A DNA stretch of 21,980 nucleotides from Saccoglossus kowalevskii (GCF_000003605.2 NW_003105147.1:11320-33299), one strand, 5' to 3'; counted from the stretch's first letter, positions 1-10,612 are shown. Made by a program: numbers and translations. The notes: generated by a model from the sequence alone, not told the origin.

Positions 1-89
1 ATGCATTCAGTTTCATTGAAATCCATAATCGGATTAAAAAACTCAAAAATAACATGACGTGTTGCATTGTCAATATTATAAACAAGTAC

Positions 90-2290
90 TTAACAAATGT
101 CCTGGTGAAATGATCTCATTAATTGTTTTGAACCCCGGTGTTGTTCACAAAGACTGGTGCATTAGCATGATTAGCCCGATATTAAAAAAAAGTCCGCCCT
201 AACAACTACAGAGGGGTCTATCTTCTGCGCTGTCTTTCTAAATTATTCACATCTACAATTGATAACAGGTTATCTAATTATATTGAAGGTATTGGTATTT
301 TGGGGTTCGAACAAGCGGGTTTCAGAGAAGGTTATTCTACGCTTGATCCCACTTCTGTACTACATGCTAGAATTGTACCAATCCTGAACAAGAAGTCCTG
401 AACAATTATACTGCGCCTTCGTTGATTTAAATTCGACCTTATTAACCGATCTTCTCTGTTGGTCAAAGTGACCTCGCTGAGTAATATGCAATGTGAATTA
501 CTATATTAAATCATGTGTTAAAATAGTTAGTCTCGTATCAAGTTTTTTCCCGTGCAATATTGGGGGTCGCCAGAATGAAAACATTTTTCCTTGGTTGTTT
601 GTTATTTATTTAAACTATTTTGAATACTTTTTAAACCGTTATTACGAAGGACTAAGTGTGATATTGACTGACATTAATGCAACATTAGGTATTGATGTGG
701 AAACGTTCAATAAAAATCCTTGTTCTTTTATATGCCGATGACACTCTAATGGCAGAGTCACCTATCGAATTGAAATCTGCGCTAAACGCAGTGTACGATT
801 ACTGCAAGATGTGGTACTCGAATGTTAACTCAAATAAGATAGTATTTTTTTTCTTCCAGAGTTGAGCTTGGGAATATACACCAGATCAATTTGGTAACAT
901 TTTGGAAATAGTAAATGATTACATATACCGATTTTATAACAAAGTAATTGCAAAATAAATGCATTAAGGATAGTCTGTCGCGGGTCCTCAGGCCTATTTT
1001 TTTGTAATATATTAAAGAAATGCCGCACGCATTTCAGCAAAGGCAGGAGGCCAGAAGACTGTTCATTTCTGCATAGTTTGTCTTGATATTAATTATGCAT
1101 GCACAGTGACGTCCCTTGGTTCTAATAATAAGCGGAGCATGGCTCGATTCACAAACTGTCTTGAGATAAACAAAAAAAAGGTCACTGATCCATGTGTTGT
1201 TTTCTTTCGCTGTTCTTATGTGCTCGTGATCAGCAGATATTTTTAGAGTTTTAAACCGGAGACCAACACTAGTAAATGTCAAAGCGTACTGCAGTATCGC
1301 ATATGTTGCTGGTCATCGTCAAAGTGAATTAATTGTGATCGGGATGTGTCAATCGAGCCTGTGATTGGCTGGTTGCTTCCTGACGTTGCATGAGCTGTCA
1401 ATCATTTTATGTTCACTACCGGTGGCAAACCACTCATGATCGCCTCCAACCATCGCTGAAAGTTCTTGCAAACATCCTCAGCGTTTGCCAATTTAGTATA
1501 CAAACAAATTAGGCCTGCAGAATGATGACAGTCTACATTAAGACAGGAATGATATGTGTAATCTGTTGATAAAAGCGAAAAAGCTTAATTTGTCAATCGA
1601 TATTTATTATGACATGTTTGACCGACGAGTTACGCCCATTCTTGTATATGGCAGTGTATTTTTTGTGAAATGTATGTTGAAGTTGAAAAAAGTGCAGCAA
1701 AAAGCGTGGTTTTTGGTAAGATGGGTAAGTGACCACTGTTTTGTCTGTCAAACAAATGAATGAAACATGTCTGAATTCACCTTATCAAGCAAACTATCCA
1801 GCATAATGTTCAGGCTTCTAAAAAAGTATGATGATGACTTTAAATTAAAGACGGTGACAAAAATTAAATCTATTCTTGATCAATTTGGATATTCAAACAT
1901 ATGGCATGATTTTTAAAATCTTGATAAAAATGGCTTGAAAAAGTACAGAATGTAGAATGTATGATTTGGAATTACAAAATTGATTCAATGATGTCTATTC
2001 AAACAAATTAATTCAAAATATAGGATTATTTAAAACAGAGCCTGGCATGGAAAGATATATTTCCGTCTCGAGTGCGACACAACATATTAGTTTGACATTG
2101 GTTTGATTTTGACAAGCATATGTTATCAATATCTGAAAGTAGATTTCCAAATAACCAACTCTGTAATACTTGTGCTCCATGTGTGGCTGCTGACCCGAGT
2201 ATTGAAATGAATACTGTTATGATATGTCCAGCATGTAAAGTAGCTGTAAACAATTTATTCTGGAAGTATTATAATGCGAATACGAGAAAA
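90..2290 (+). mobile_element. Broken non-LTR retrotransposon (LINE), reverse transcriptase to C-terminal region
   Basis: A decayed reverse transcriptase reads in the plus direction across shifting frames. Around 200-380 one frame gives NYRGVYLLRCLSKLFTSTID and then EQAGFREGYSTLD, the typical RT fingers region. Around 402-470 comes LYCAFVDL, the first catalytic-aspartate motif. At 493-740 is SSFFPCNIGGRQNENIF followed by LFVIYLNYFEYFL, matching the 'GVRQG...SPLLFAIYLNDLE' block. At about 718-850 is LLYADDTLMAES with the YADD catalytic box, then ALNAVYDYCKMW. After an interruption, 1554-1650 gives NLLIKAKKLNLSID and MFDRRVTPILVYGS, the thumb-side 'LFDK.V.PILLYG' motif. Around 1845-1900 KIKSILDQFGYSNIWHD resembles the C-terminal helix region. 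Several frameshifts and stops (for example after NKKS near 396, and near 470) make it non-functional. The 5' part is missing at the window edge. The clade is unassigned; the motifs fit the CR1/Jockey-like group common in marine invertebrates. Confidence 0.86.
960..1500. other. Intervening sequence inside the LINE
   Basis: The RT reading is lost at roughly 950-1075 and resumes near 1510-1554. The gap is several hundred bases longer than the normal spacing between the YADD block and the 'PILLYG' motif. The middle (about 1310-1480) is richer in G+C than its surroundings. No inverted ends, target-site duplication or coding match was found, so it could be a later insertion of unknown type or a badly decayed native segment. 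Confidence 0.4.
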
Positions 2291-2383
2291 GTGTAATTAT
2301 ATTTAACCATCAACATCTCATTTATCTGTACACTTTTCTATTTTTTAATTAATGTTTAAAATTCTTTTACATATCTGATTGCG

Positions 2384-2426
2384 GAGTTGGCATACACATC
2401 ATAACGAGTCTCCAAACTTTTCAATA
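2384..2426 (+). repeat. Left terminal inverted repeat
   Basis: This 43-bp end runs outward to inward from GAGTTGGCATAC to CTTTTCAATA. It pairs with 3047-3089 with four mismatches. Confidence 0.75.
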
Positions 2427-3046
2427 AATGTTGTTAATATTGGTTCCATAAAGTTGGATGGATTAGTTCAGTGTTTTATCTTGGAGAAAAATAACTCCCA
2501 AAAACACTTGTCTTAGAAAAGTCAAATACACTAGTGTTTTTATATAAAATAAAGGTGTTTTATAACATAATGCACATGTTTTTAATTGCAATTTTAATGA
2601 AAAACGTGAAAGTACTGCAATGTTTACAATGTTGTGGATACAAAACCTCTCTTGGGAAAAATTATCATATTCGGGAGGAGATATTATCAGAGCTCAATAT
2701 AATATTACGATGTATTCATATAAGACAATATAACAATCTTGGTGCATGCTGTAAGTGCGGTCATTTTGATGACGTATGTAGAACAGGTAGAATGAAACAA
2801 ATTACATGAAAAATGAATGAATGAATGATCGCCGATGCACAAATTGACACAGACCATATGAATATAACTTTATCCTTTAAATATTTTTGGGAAGTCTAAT
2901 TATTTTACAGACGTCGGGTTCAAATAATATTGTTATTATTAATTGGAATAATGAAGTAAATTTTCATTGGTGATGTACAAAGAAAGTGGTAAAATATATA
3001 CCTGGAATTTCAAAATACTGATTTACAAATTTATACAATACAAAAT

Positions 3047-3089
3047 TATTGAAAAGTCTGGAGACTCGTTATGGTGCGTATGTCAACTC
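3047..3089 (-). repeat. Right terminal inverted repeat
   Basis: This is the reverse complement of 2384-2426 with four substitutions. It ends ATGTCAACTC at the outer boundary. Confidence 0.75.
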
Positions 3090-3099
3090 GAAAACTGAG

Positions 3100-3400
3100 G
3101 CTGAAAACTGACTAATTATGCAAATAAAGTAATTAGTATGCATATATTTCAGTGCAAGACTAATAAGGTCTGTGCAATGTTACATGATATATATTTACCA
3201 AACTTCATTGAAATGTGATTAGAACCCAAAAAAATATAAAAAAATATGCTAATTAGGTAATTAATATGCACATATCTTTATCTAAAACTTATGCCCATTG
3301 TACTAGAGCATCTGTGTATCAAGTTTCATTAAATATGATGATTAGTACTTGAAATACATAAACCGCAAATAAGGTAATTAATATGCACGGACATTATTCT
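3100..3400. repeat. Degenerate ~120-bp tandem repeat
   Basis: The motif AATTARTATGCAY occurs at about 3131, 3259 and 3376, spaced 128 and 117 bp. Each occurrence is preceded by an AATWAGGTAATT-like stretch. Between motifs a second shared block reads roughly YCAARYTTCATTRAAATRTGAT (near 3200 and 3320). A similar TTTCATTGAAAT block appears at the start of the window (about 11-23). Two full units and a partial one are visible. Confidence 0.55.
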
Positions 3401-3780
3401 ATTATCCTATTAATGATTTATTATACTATAGCATTATCACTACCAGTTAATTCCACGATGTACCTGAAACAGATTATTCACAAAAAAACGATTAGCATCA
3501 AGGTCTTATATCATATGTATAAATGCAATGCTGTTTTCAAACATGAATAAAAAAAATATTTAAAACATAACTAATGCTGCATCTTAGTAGCATTGTGGTG
3601 TTCCATAATAACATTGACATCACATAACGGCGGCCATTCTCTATAATAATGAATTTGAATATGTTCGCTAAAGTATGTTGTATACAACGTTTCACCCCAA
3701 CAACTGTATGTCTGTTCAGTAACAATGATATTTGAACTTACTTACTTTATATCCTACACGACATAAGGGGAAACACTACA
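3400..3780. other. AT-rich stretch without identified features
   Basis: No coding similarity, RNA gene or repeat boundary was recognised. A 62-codon minus frame (3537-3725) shows no known motif and is at chance length. Confidence 0.4.
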
Positions 3781-3782
3781 CT

Positions 3783-3965
3783 GGCACAGAATTAGCGACA
3801 GACTGGGGCTGTGTCTAGACGTCACGTCCTTTATCAGGCTAGATCACGTGATACAGTGTTCAACACTATGATAGTTGCCTTATGCATTTCAGGGCCTATT
3901 ACGTGAAATGTAAAAGCTTGTAATTTCATCATAAATCTATGTGTAGTTTAGATAAAATTTATGCT
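3783..3965. repeat. Dispersed segment, third copy of part of the 11-12.8 kb duplication
   Basis: From GCACAGAATTAGCGACAGA through GTGAAATGTAAAAGCTT to AGATAA this segment aligns, in the same orientation, with 11022-11180 and 12017-12180. It is more diverged from those two than they are from each other. It ends where homology to the METTL24-like locus copy begins (about 3970). Confidence 0.65.
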
Positions 3966-4637
3966 ACATTCCAAGAAAACAAAACAGATAACTGACAAAT
4001 AACCGACTGTACAATCGTTCAAAACGAACAAAAAACTAAACAAATGCATTAAAATGCATATTCAGTAACAAATTGAATATTGACCACAGTACACATGAAG
4101 TTACTCAAAAGGTGTTTAACAGACAACTAACATTGATGCTATTTTAGATCAGGTGTGTAGAAGCAATATGATATTTAACCACTAGGGAAAATTAGGGAAT
4201 CAATTTTTTAAGCGAACCGTGTAAAGTCGTGTCGACTAAAGTAAGTACATAGCTGGAGCTGGAAAAAGTAACTTTGGTGAGTTAGAGACCCCTTTTAATG
4301 AGTAAAACAAGGAACCGTGCCATTACAATGAGTCATATGTCAACGAATCACATTTTGACTTGAAGAAAAAAATAGCTAACTCCGGGGCCAAGTAAAAATA
4401 TTCTAAATTGAAAACAAACAACGTGACATACAACAGACTGTAAATGTCGGCAGCAAAGTGGAATAATGCAGTCCATATTTGCAACCAACCCTTTTTATTA
4501 CGAATTCTTATGCGAAAAGTAAATTAGACACTTATAATTTACGTTGAGCAATTTATTTTAATTGTGAGAGTTTTGAATTAATAATTCCGAGACAAATTCA
4601 CAAGTACACCTTATTTATAAGATGTGTCGTAGAACGA

Positions 4638-4782
4638 CACTTGCGCCCACGCGGAAATTTAGTTCCAAGCGATGATAACAACACACGTTAAAAACGCTAA
4701 GGCTCATTGGTAGATGTTTGTTTGTAAACAATGGCAAGCTATTGCCATTTGACGCATACGCAGGTTACGACTCCCCCGCTTT
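4638..4782. other. A-specific replacement segment where exon 3 is missing
   Basis: Homology to copy B stops after GTAGAACG or GTGGAACG (A about 4637, B about 18158) and resumes near TTAAAT (A about 4782, B about 19183). B has about 1.0 kb here, including exon 3. A has only about 145 bp of unrelated, more G+C-rich sequence. Confidence 0.6.
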
Positions 4783-4877
4783 AAATGTAAGTAGTGTGTA
4801 TTTTATGCAGATGAGAACCACAAATGAAATGACAAACATGTCCAGCTGCAACAACGTAATGTAATCTTGTCACTTAC

Positions 4878-5026
4878 ATATATTCTGTTATTATTTGTAG
4901 TTTGGTAGGTATTCCGCACACCGATGACGTTATTGGGTAGTACTGCTTAATACAACATTGTACTGCCTTAAATAAAACATTTATTTCCTATCAGCGTTTA
5001 TGTGCAAAGACCCAAGTATATCGTAT

Positions 5027-5073
<47 letters not shown>

Positions 5074-5456
5074 TATTAATATATATATATATATCATTAT
5101 ATATATATGATACACCAGTATACCAAACGTTATTTTAGTGTAAAAGCAGTAACATATATTTATCTCTGATATCTCACTAAAAACATCGACTCTAAAAATA
5201 AAGGAATGAGTAATTGTAGAATGAGTTATATTTTGAAATGTGATTAAAGTTATAAATCTTGTGTCATATTTCCCATTGTCCCGGGATACCACGCTAAGAC
5301 CTACGATCTTGTGAAGAAAATGTTGCGTGATTATACACAATATGATCGCTTGTGATCTGTGTTTAATACTATACATTTTTGTGTGTTTTAAGTCTAAAAT
5401 TGTGTCCTGTTCTTTTACGAGGATTCGAAATTGCAGTGTAAATGCAGGCTTGTCAT
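4878..5456 (-). pseudogene. METTL24-like 5' gene fragment, broken paralogue
   Basis: This is the minus-strand counterpart of exons 1 and 2 of the METTL24-like gene in copy B. The exon 2 relic (4878-4966) is 89 nt, the same length as in B, and keeps an AG acceptor and a GTAAGT donor. In the frame used by B it hits TAA at its sixth full codon. The exon 1 relic has the ATG conserved at 5454-5456, then runs into TAA after about 13 codons. The position matching B's GTAAGT donor reads ATAATCA. Exon 3 is absent and no exons 4-6 are found further left. I infer a partial duplicate that never encoded the methyltransferase domain or lost it. An alternative frame of exon 2 is open in both copies (CGIPTKLQIIT near its end) but does not fit the flanking phases. 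Confidence 0.6.
5022..5108. repeat. (TTTA)n then (TA)n microsatellite
   Basis: About thirteen tandem TTTA units from about 5022 to 5074 run into an ATATAT tract to about 5108. The TTTA array is missing at the matching place in copy B (about 19400-19425), so it expanded after the duplication. Confidence 0.9.
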
Positions 5457-5457
5457 C

Positions 5458-5461
5458 TTAA
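5458..5461. other. Empty TTAA target site of the copy-B transposon
   Basis: Copy A reads GTCATCTTAAACGTAAAGG. Copy B has the same flanks, GTCATC and GCGTAAAG, separated by a 673-bp element bordered on both sides by TTAA. Confidence 0.8.
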
Positions 5462-6689
5462 ACGTAAAGGATTAAAGTGCAGTGAATGGAAGCCTCTTTT
5501 TATGTCACAATGCCGTGCAAATTTTTTTTAAAGTCCATTACTGTAACAGTACTGTTGGAACCAACAATATTTCTATATCATTGTGTAAGAAACCACTCAG
5601 AAATTAGTGGTCATGTGATAAAAATACAGAGATTGAATAATGAAAGTTATATTGAACTGTGGCGTAAATTTTAGCCTCCGATGCAAATTCTGAATATATA
5701 TATATATACAAAGTCTTTGAAATTACATAGCACACATCTTTTATGGTTTTCGGGTTAACCTAAATACTGATGAATGTAGTAGTAAAATGAAACATTTAAT
5801 TCTTCAGGCAATAATGAATATACAATCCTGCGACATAAACAATATTATATTCATATTAGGAGAAGGTGAGATTCTTAATAGAAATAACTATGATAAGTAG
5901 AATATCCTGAGTCTGAGAACAATTTTCGAATGAACACTGCCCGACAACAGTAAAACAAGCACATAAATTATGAATGTTTTCAAGTAAAACATACACGTAC
6001 AATAAATTAAATGACAAATTGTCTTAATTTACAGTGTCGCCGGAAGACATTCAGCAACAATGTAAGCTGTTTTACAAACACCAGAGACATCAGAAAGATC
6101 ATGCGTATTTTGCAATCGAATCTTGCTTTTGTATAACTATACAATAGTACTACTCGTATTGTTGCTATAATATAAAGGCCTTATATAATTACTCGTATTT
6201 ATGCTGTATTTGTAAGATATGAGAGTATTATTCATATTTTGCTGAAACATCCGAAAACTATACCAGCTTTCATAGGTATAGCAAGCACTTAAACTTCAAT
6301 ATAGATTCCTACACTAAATTAACCAAATTGAGTCTACATCAAGTATTGGCGAGTTGAAACAGATCGTTTGCGTTAAGTTATTTTAAAAGCAATTTTTACT
6401 CTCTTGCTGTACATTAAATCTATCTTTAGGTCCTGTTTATTCATTATCCCATTGCATTTATTAATACTCTTTCACTAAAGCTATGTTAGTGTGCTTTCTA
6501 TGTGACCAGTTTGCTATCGTACCTCTGCATTCATTTAAGAATAGATCAAAGAAAATCCAAAGTAAAAGAGAGATCATTAAGCAACAGAAAACAAATCAAG
6601 CAGAAGGTCGGCATAGCAAAAATGCAGATGTACTCAGTCTTTGAGGTGAACGAAATCCGTCTGCTGTTCAATCAATAAAAGATCAAACC

Positions 6690-6860
6690 ATGTTGGCTGA
6701 CACTGCAGAGCGTTGCCTCATCCCGCTTGACCATGGATCATGTTATAAGAAGTGGTTTCCACTAGACAGAACGGAATAAAGGCAAAAGTTCAAGTGTTAC
6801 TATCATCAGTTACAGTGTGTGGAACGACCCTTGGTGTTGTTGAGGGTGCGCTGTAACTAA
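6690..6860 (+). pseudogene. Possible decayed Kunitz-like domain
   Basis: One plus frame reads ERCLIPLDHGSCYKKWF, then after one TAA stop (6777-6779) RQKFKCYYHQLQC and finally RVRCN before TAA. The first two cysteines are eight residues apart, with the P-x-D-x-G pattern seen at the start of Kunitz (BPTI) domains. The later Cys spacing only roughly matches: C-x6-C and C-x11-C instead of about x7 and x12, and the YGGC and GN landmarks are missing. An AG precedes the frame at 6680-6681. This could be a relic or a coincidence. Confidence 0.22.
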
Positions 6861-6928
6861 CCTGATTATGTGAAAGACGTTGAAGCATGTTGTAAATAAT
6901 GTGATCACTGTGAATAGGGTTTATTTCA

Positions 6929-6975
6929 GCTGACCGTTTTGGTTGGATAAATCTGGACTATCTGTAATAAACCAA
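6929..6975. repeat. Short direct repeat, copy 1
   Basis: AGCTGACCGTTTTG followed by an ATAAA..TGG.CTA.CT..TAAT.AAC pattern recurs at 8331-8375, about 75-80% identical over roughly 45 bp. It is probably an old interspersed repeat. Confidence 0.4.
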
Positions 6976-8330
6976 AATTTGGATCGAATCTGGCTTCTCT
7001 ACGTGCAGGTGTTATCAGCTAAGTGAGTCACAGTTCCTGGGCACAACGCCAGTGCTCACATAAATATATCCTCGTTGGTGGGGTAAGAAATATATTTTAA
7101 CCATATAAATGATTTCCCTCATTTTCGCTGAAGTAAAAATACCGAATAAATAATCATTATTTATTTTACTCACCTTTTAAAACACAAAAAAACACGACAA
7201 TAAATCTCAGTATGGTTGTACATATCATTCCAGGCCACGAGATTATCTTTCTGGTAAAATACACATAGTAATAAACAAAGCAAAATACGATGAACTGTCG
7301 ACTTATTATTAAATTAGCAATTTATAAATTTGATTTTCAAATCACTTATGATATAGAATGAAATACCTGTTTAGTCCCGGCATATTCAACATCAAAAATG
7401 GGTTTAAGACTACAAAGTGTACTATGCAGCGTATTCTCGTAAACTCACAAATTATTGTGAGGTCTATTCAAATAATTCTAATTGATGGCCATGTATAGAC
7501 GAAGTAGGTCAGTAAACTGTTTTTACAACATAGGTCTCGCTTATAACGAGAGCGGGATGCGAATACAGAAGTATTGTTTGCTTAACACTGCATACAGTTG
7601 ATACTGTACTGATTGAATTCATTTACGCACGTATAATATTGTGACCATGTTGCCAAATTTAAAAAATAACGCAAATATAGCAATAATACAGCGTTTTAAA
7701 CCGTGTTTAAAAATTAAACCGGATTTATGCAATAATAACAGAATGAAAACTATAAAATTCGATGAATTTCAATTAAAAATGATATAATGGATATGACCGG
7801 TTTATATATAATTTATTGAAAAATACATACTACATTATCTAAATTACATAGAAATGCATCGTATATATGGATTGGTTAGAAAAAAATAAACATGCTGAGA
7901 TTAGGTAAAAATGAGTCTGGATAGACACATACATACACAGGATTATACGATGAAATAAAAGGAGCAATAGTTAAGAAAAATACGAATGCTTAGATCGGAC
8001 GAACATTTATACGCGGAGATATTGCATAGAACACGCGAAGAGTTGTTATCAATGACACCATGTACGCACGTTTGGTTCACACGCCTTGGAAGTATTTATT
8101 ATGAATAATCATATATATTACAGCAATTATAAATACATTGCATAACAATTGTGGGATAACTACGTAAAGCTTTAACTGTGAGACACATCACTGGTAATCG
8201 CGTGATCGCGTCAACGACTGCAACGATTTTAGCTGGTCGCATGTTTAATCTGACACGCCTTAGAGACTTACGATAGAATTTGTAAGATTTGTAAAAAAAG
8301 AATGTGGGAAGTGGTCAGCGAGGCATTACC

Positions 8331-8375
8331 TAAGCTGACCGTTTTGATGAATAAAGTTGGGCTACCTTTAATGAA
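8331..8375. repeat. Short direct repeat, copy 2
   Basis: This is the partner of 6929-6975. The first 14 bases, AGCTGACCGTTTTG, are identical. Confidence 0.4.
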
Positions 8376-9649
8376 CAAATGTGGGTATTTCTTTGAGGCA
8401 CGACACTAGCACCTTCATACGAATGAGTCATCCGTACGCTCGCTGAAGTCCCCTTATCATACATATATACATAATGGGTGTCTTCTAAGAATATATAGAG
8501 AGCTACATTGGTTATTGTCCGACATTGAGACTACTATACACATTAACTGAGTCAAATATCACCAAAACATACTCGTATACATACTCAAAACATATTAAAC
8601 GAAGTGCAATCCAACTACTACTCAAACGAAATTGAACACTTGAGGTCGCTGTTCTGAACTCCTACAAATAGGTCGCGGGCAATTGGAGTGACAATGAGAC
8701 TGAGATATTAAGTAAAATATATTTTCCACTGAGCTTTAGATTTTATTCAGGAGAAAGCAAACAGAATTTTGTTCCTAGTATATTATACCTTTTATAAATG
8801 ACATTGCCTAATTACCATTAATATGTTAATACTAACCAAACACCTCGTACTTTGAAAAAAATAAACTCCTAAAAACGTCGGTAAAGTCACTTGAACGATT
8901 TCCAAGCTTGTTTATCAGTGCAACCGATTTGTTTTTACATCAAAGTCTGTTTTAACATGTGGGGCATCCAAATTAATGAGGCTATTGGAAACTACAAAAT
9001 AAAGGAATGGGATAGCTATAATTCGGTAAAATCATCAGATGAGAATACCAAAATCAATGGCTGCGTGACTTTTTGTCTGACACATTAATATGCAAATGAC
9101 CAACCACTTGGGTGTTTGTAAAAACTCATTGCGTGGTAGAAGGCTACTGATAACACATTGTAACATTACTGATTCTAAAGTACATAAAGTACGTTCAAAG
9201 TATTCACTTTTTTGTAGCATAAAAACGGTTTCCACCTTTCCTTATTGTGACACCCTGAAAAACGAGTTATTTCCATTCCCCTCAGAGTTAAACAATGACT
9301 AAATCTCCTATTTTACGCTACGACTCGACACGGTATTTTATGCTTCACGCGTTTATTTGCCTTCAATTACTTTTTGGTGGTTGGCACTGTCATCTTTGGA
9401 ATCTTGCCGATAGCGTCTCCTTTTCAATTCACGTAGCTATCGCCGAGAAAATTGGAATTGGAAATTTGTCAACTAAAATGCCGGAAATCAAATTAGTATA
9501 ACAATGCGTTTGACCTTTGTCGCAATTTCCCTCGATTTGCTTCCCATACCACACACCTGTACCACACCACATACAGCTAAAACATTTAATATTTTGTTAT
9601 AATATCTGTACGATTAGAATTTACAGATCAATCATTATTTCTATGTCAG

Positions 9650-9899
9650 GATTACAGATTACTCGGGCCTAGAGTACTCAGCGGAAAAAAACAAAAAGAG
9701 CGAAAAAGATGAAATAAATATTGTGACAAACCACGTACGGGGGGTACTCATTCGTAGTATTTCTGGAGAAATAACATTTTCAAGCTCACTTGCGAGAAGT
9801 TACATGTCACCTAGCAGAAAACTAAACGAACCGTCATACACCTCGAAGTCAGCGACAACAAGTACTACAGTACTGCAAGTGCATCGCGTGGGAAGTTAA
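9650..9899 (+). CDS. Candidate terminal coding exon, unknown protein
   Basis: A pyrimidine-rich stretch ending TTTCTATGTCAG (AG at 9648-9649) is followed by an open frame of 82 codons ending at TAA (9897-9899). It has no early ATG. The peptide is rich in Ser, Thr and Lys (YSAEKNKKSEKDE near the start, LARSYMSPSRKLNEPSYTSK later), as in the cytoplasmic tail of a receptor, but no family is recognised. A possible AATAAA signal lies near 10334. No upstream exons were identified. A frame of this length is not rare by chance here, so the case rests on the acceptor site and the composition. Confidence 0.22.
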
Positions 9900-10612
9900 A
9901 CATGACCGCCCCTATGCTATACTAGCGTGTTGTGTGATTGATCAAGCTTATCGAATGTTATTTAGGGACCGCAAGCGTCTGCCCCTCGCATGGCAACTGA
10001 ATGCTAATATCAGTGACTACATTTAAAGAAAGTCTTTGCGAACTTCCATGAAAACGAAGATACGCTATCTAACTGGTAATAATTAAATTCACTTAAATAT
10101 ACTTTGTATAAACATACGCATGTCAACCCCGAATTATGTGAGTGTCCGCCCTAACAACAATATTCGAGTGATGTAATAAGCTCTAAAATTTATTTTTATA
10201 ATTTTGTTTTCTATTACACAATATCTAATCTGATCAACAATGTGATCTAGGATATTGATTAATTATTTCATTATTATCGGTTCATAGCTAATATTTCTGA
10301 AACGTGTTGCCATTGCTGTCGGCCTGGATGATTAATAAAGTTTAGCAGTTATTGCGGTTGATAACTATTATATCAGTACTGATCATTTGAACACTCTACC
10401 CCGTTTTATATAAATTGCATAGGGTTCTTCTCCATTTAAATTTCGACACATTGTCAATTGTTATGCACTCGCACAGGATACACTGCATGTATGTAAAATA
10501 GTGTCAGTGTTTGATGGTTGTGTGAAAGTTTATGTTGTACCACGGTTAGTCGTATTTAACCTATAATAAGTAACGTGTATGCAAATGTTCCCGAAAAAAT
10601 CAGCCAATAGCA

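Larger units (their letters stand above)
2384..3089. mobile_element. DNA transposon or MITE-like element with 43-bp terminal inverted repeats
   Basis: The 43 bases at 2384-2426 and the reverse complement of 3047-3089 match at 39 of 43 positions. Both outer ends begin GAGTTG and both share the core ATAACGAGTCTCC. The enclosed 706 bp are AT-rich. They contain a 91-codon frame (2534-2809) with several Cys residues but no recognisable transposase motif, so the element looks non-autonomous. No clear target-site duplication is visible, so the superfamily cannot be named. It starts just downstream of the LINE remnant. Confidence 0.72.
3970..6248. repeat. Left copy (A) of a segmental duplication of the METTL24-like locus
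   Basis: This segment is colinear, in the same orientation, with about 17240-21158 (copy B), at roughly 80% identity over the stretches compared by eye. Shared landmarks include GACTGACAAATAACCGAC near 3990 and 17261, the relic exon 2 at 4878-4966 and 19304-19392, ATTAGTGGTCATGTGATAAAAATA near 5601 and 20525, and ATAGTACTACTCGTATT near 6145 and 21090. Copy A lacks the exon 3 segment and the TTAA element found in B. It gains a TTTA microsatellite and a 145-bp unrelated piece (4638-4782). Confidence 0.85.
6250..10560. other. Long AT-rich intergenic stretch
   Basis: No gene could be established. The stretch contains weak exon-like frames at 6690-6860 and 9650-9899, and a pair of short diverged direct repeats at 6929-6975 and 8331-8375. 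No tRNA, rRNA or CRISPR-like array was seen. The remaining ORFs are of chance length and show no motif. Confidence 0.5.

Noticed and set aside
6484-6644. Short plus frame with a basic tail (SFKNRSKKIQSKREIIKQQK)
   Set aside because: It has about 50 codons, no recognised family, and a length at chance level for this composition.
7482-7592. Plus frame containing FYNIGL, as in METTL24 exon 5
   Set aside because: Only six residues match, it is on the opposite strand from the gene, and none of the following family residues (W, R.L) are present, so it is probably coincidence.
8337-8540. 68-codon minus frame without an early ATG
   Set aside because: Dozens of open frames of this length are expected by chance in 22 kb at this base composition, and no motif is present.
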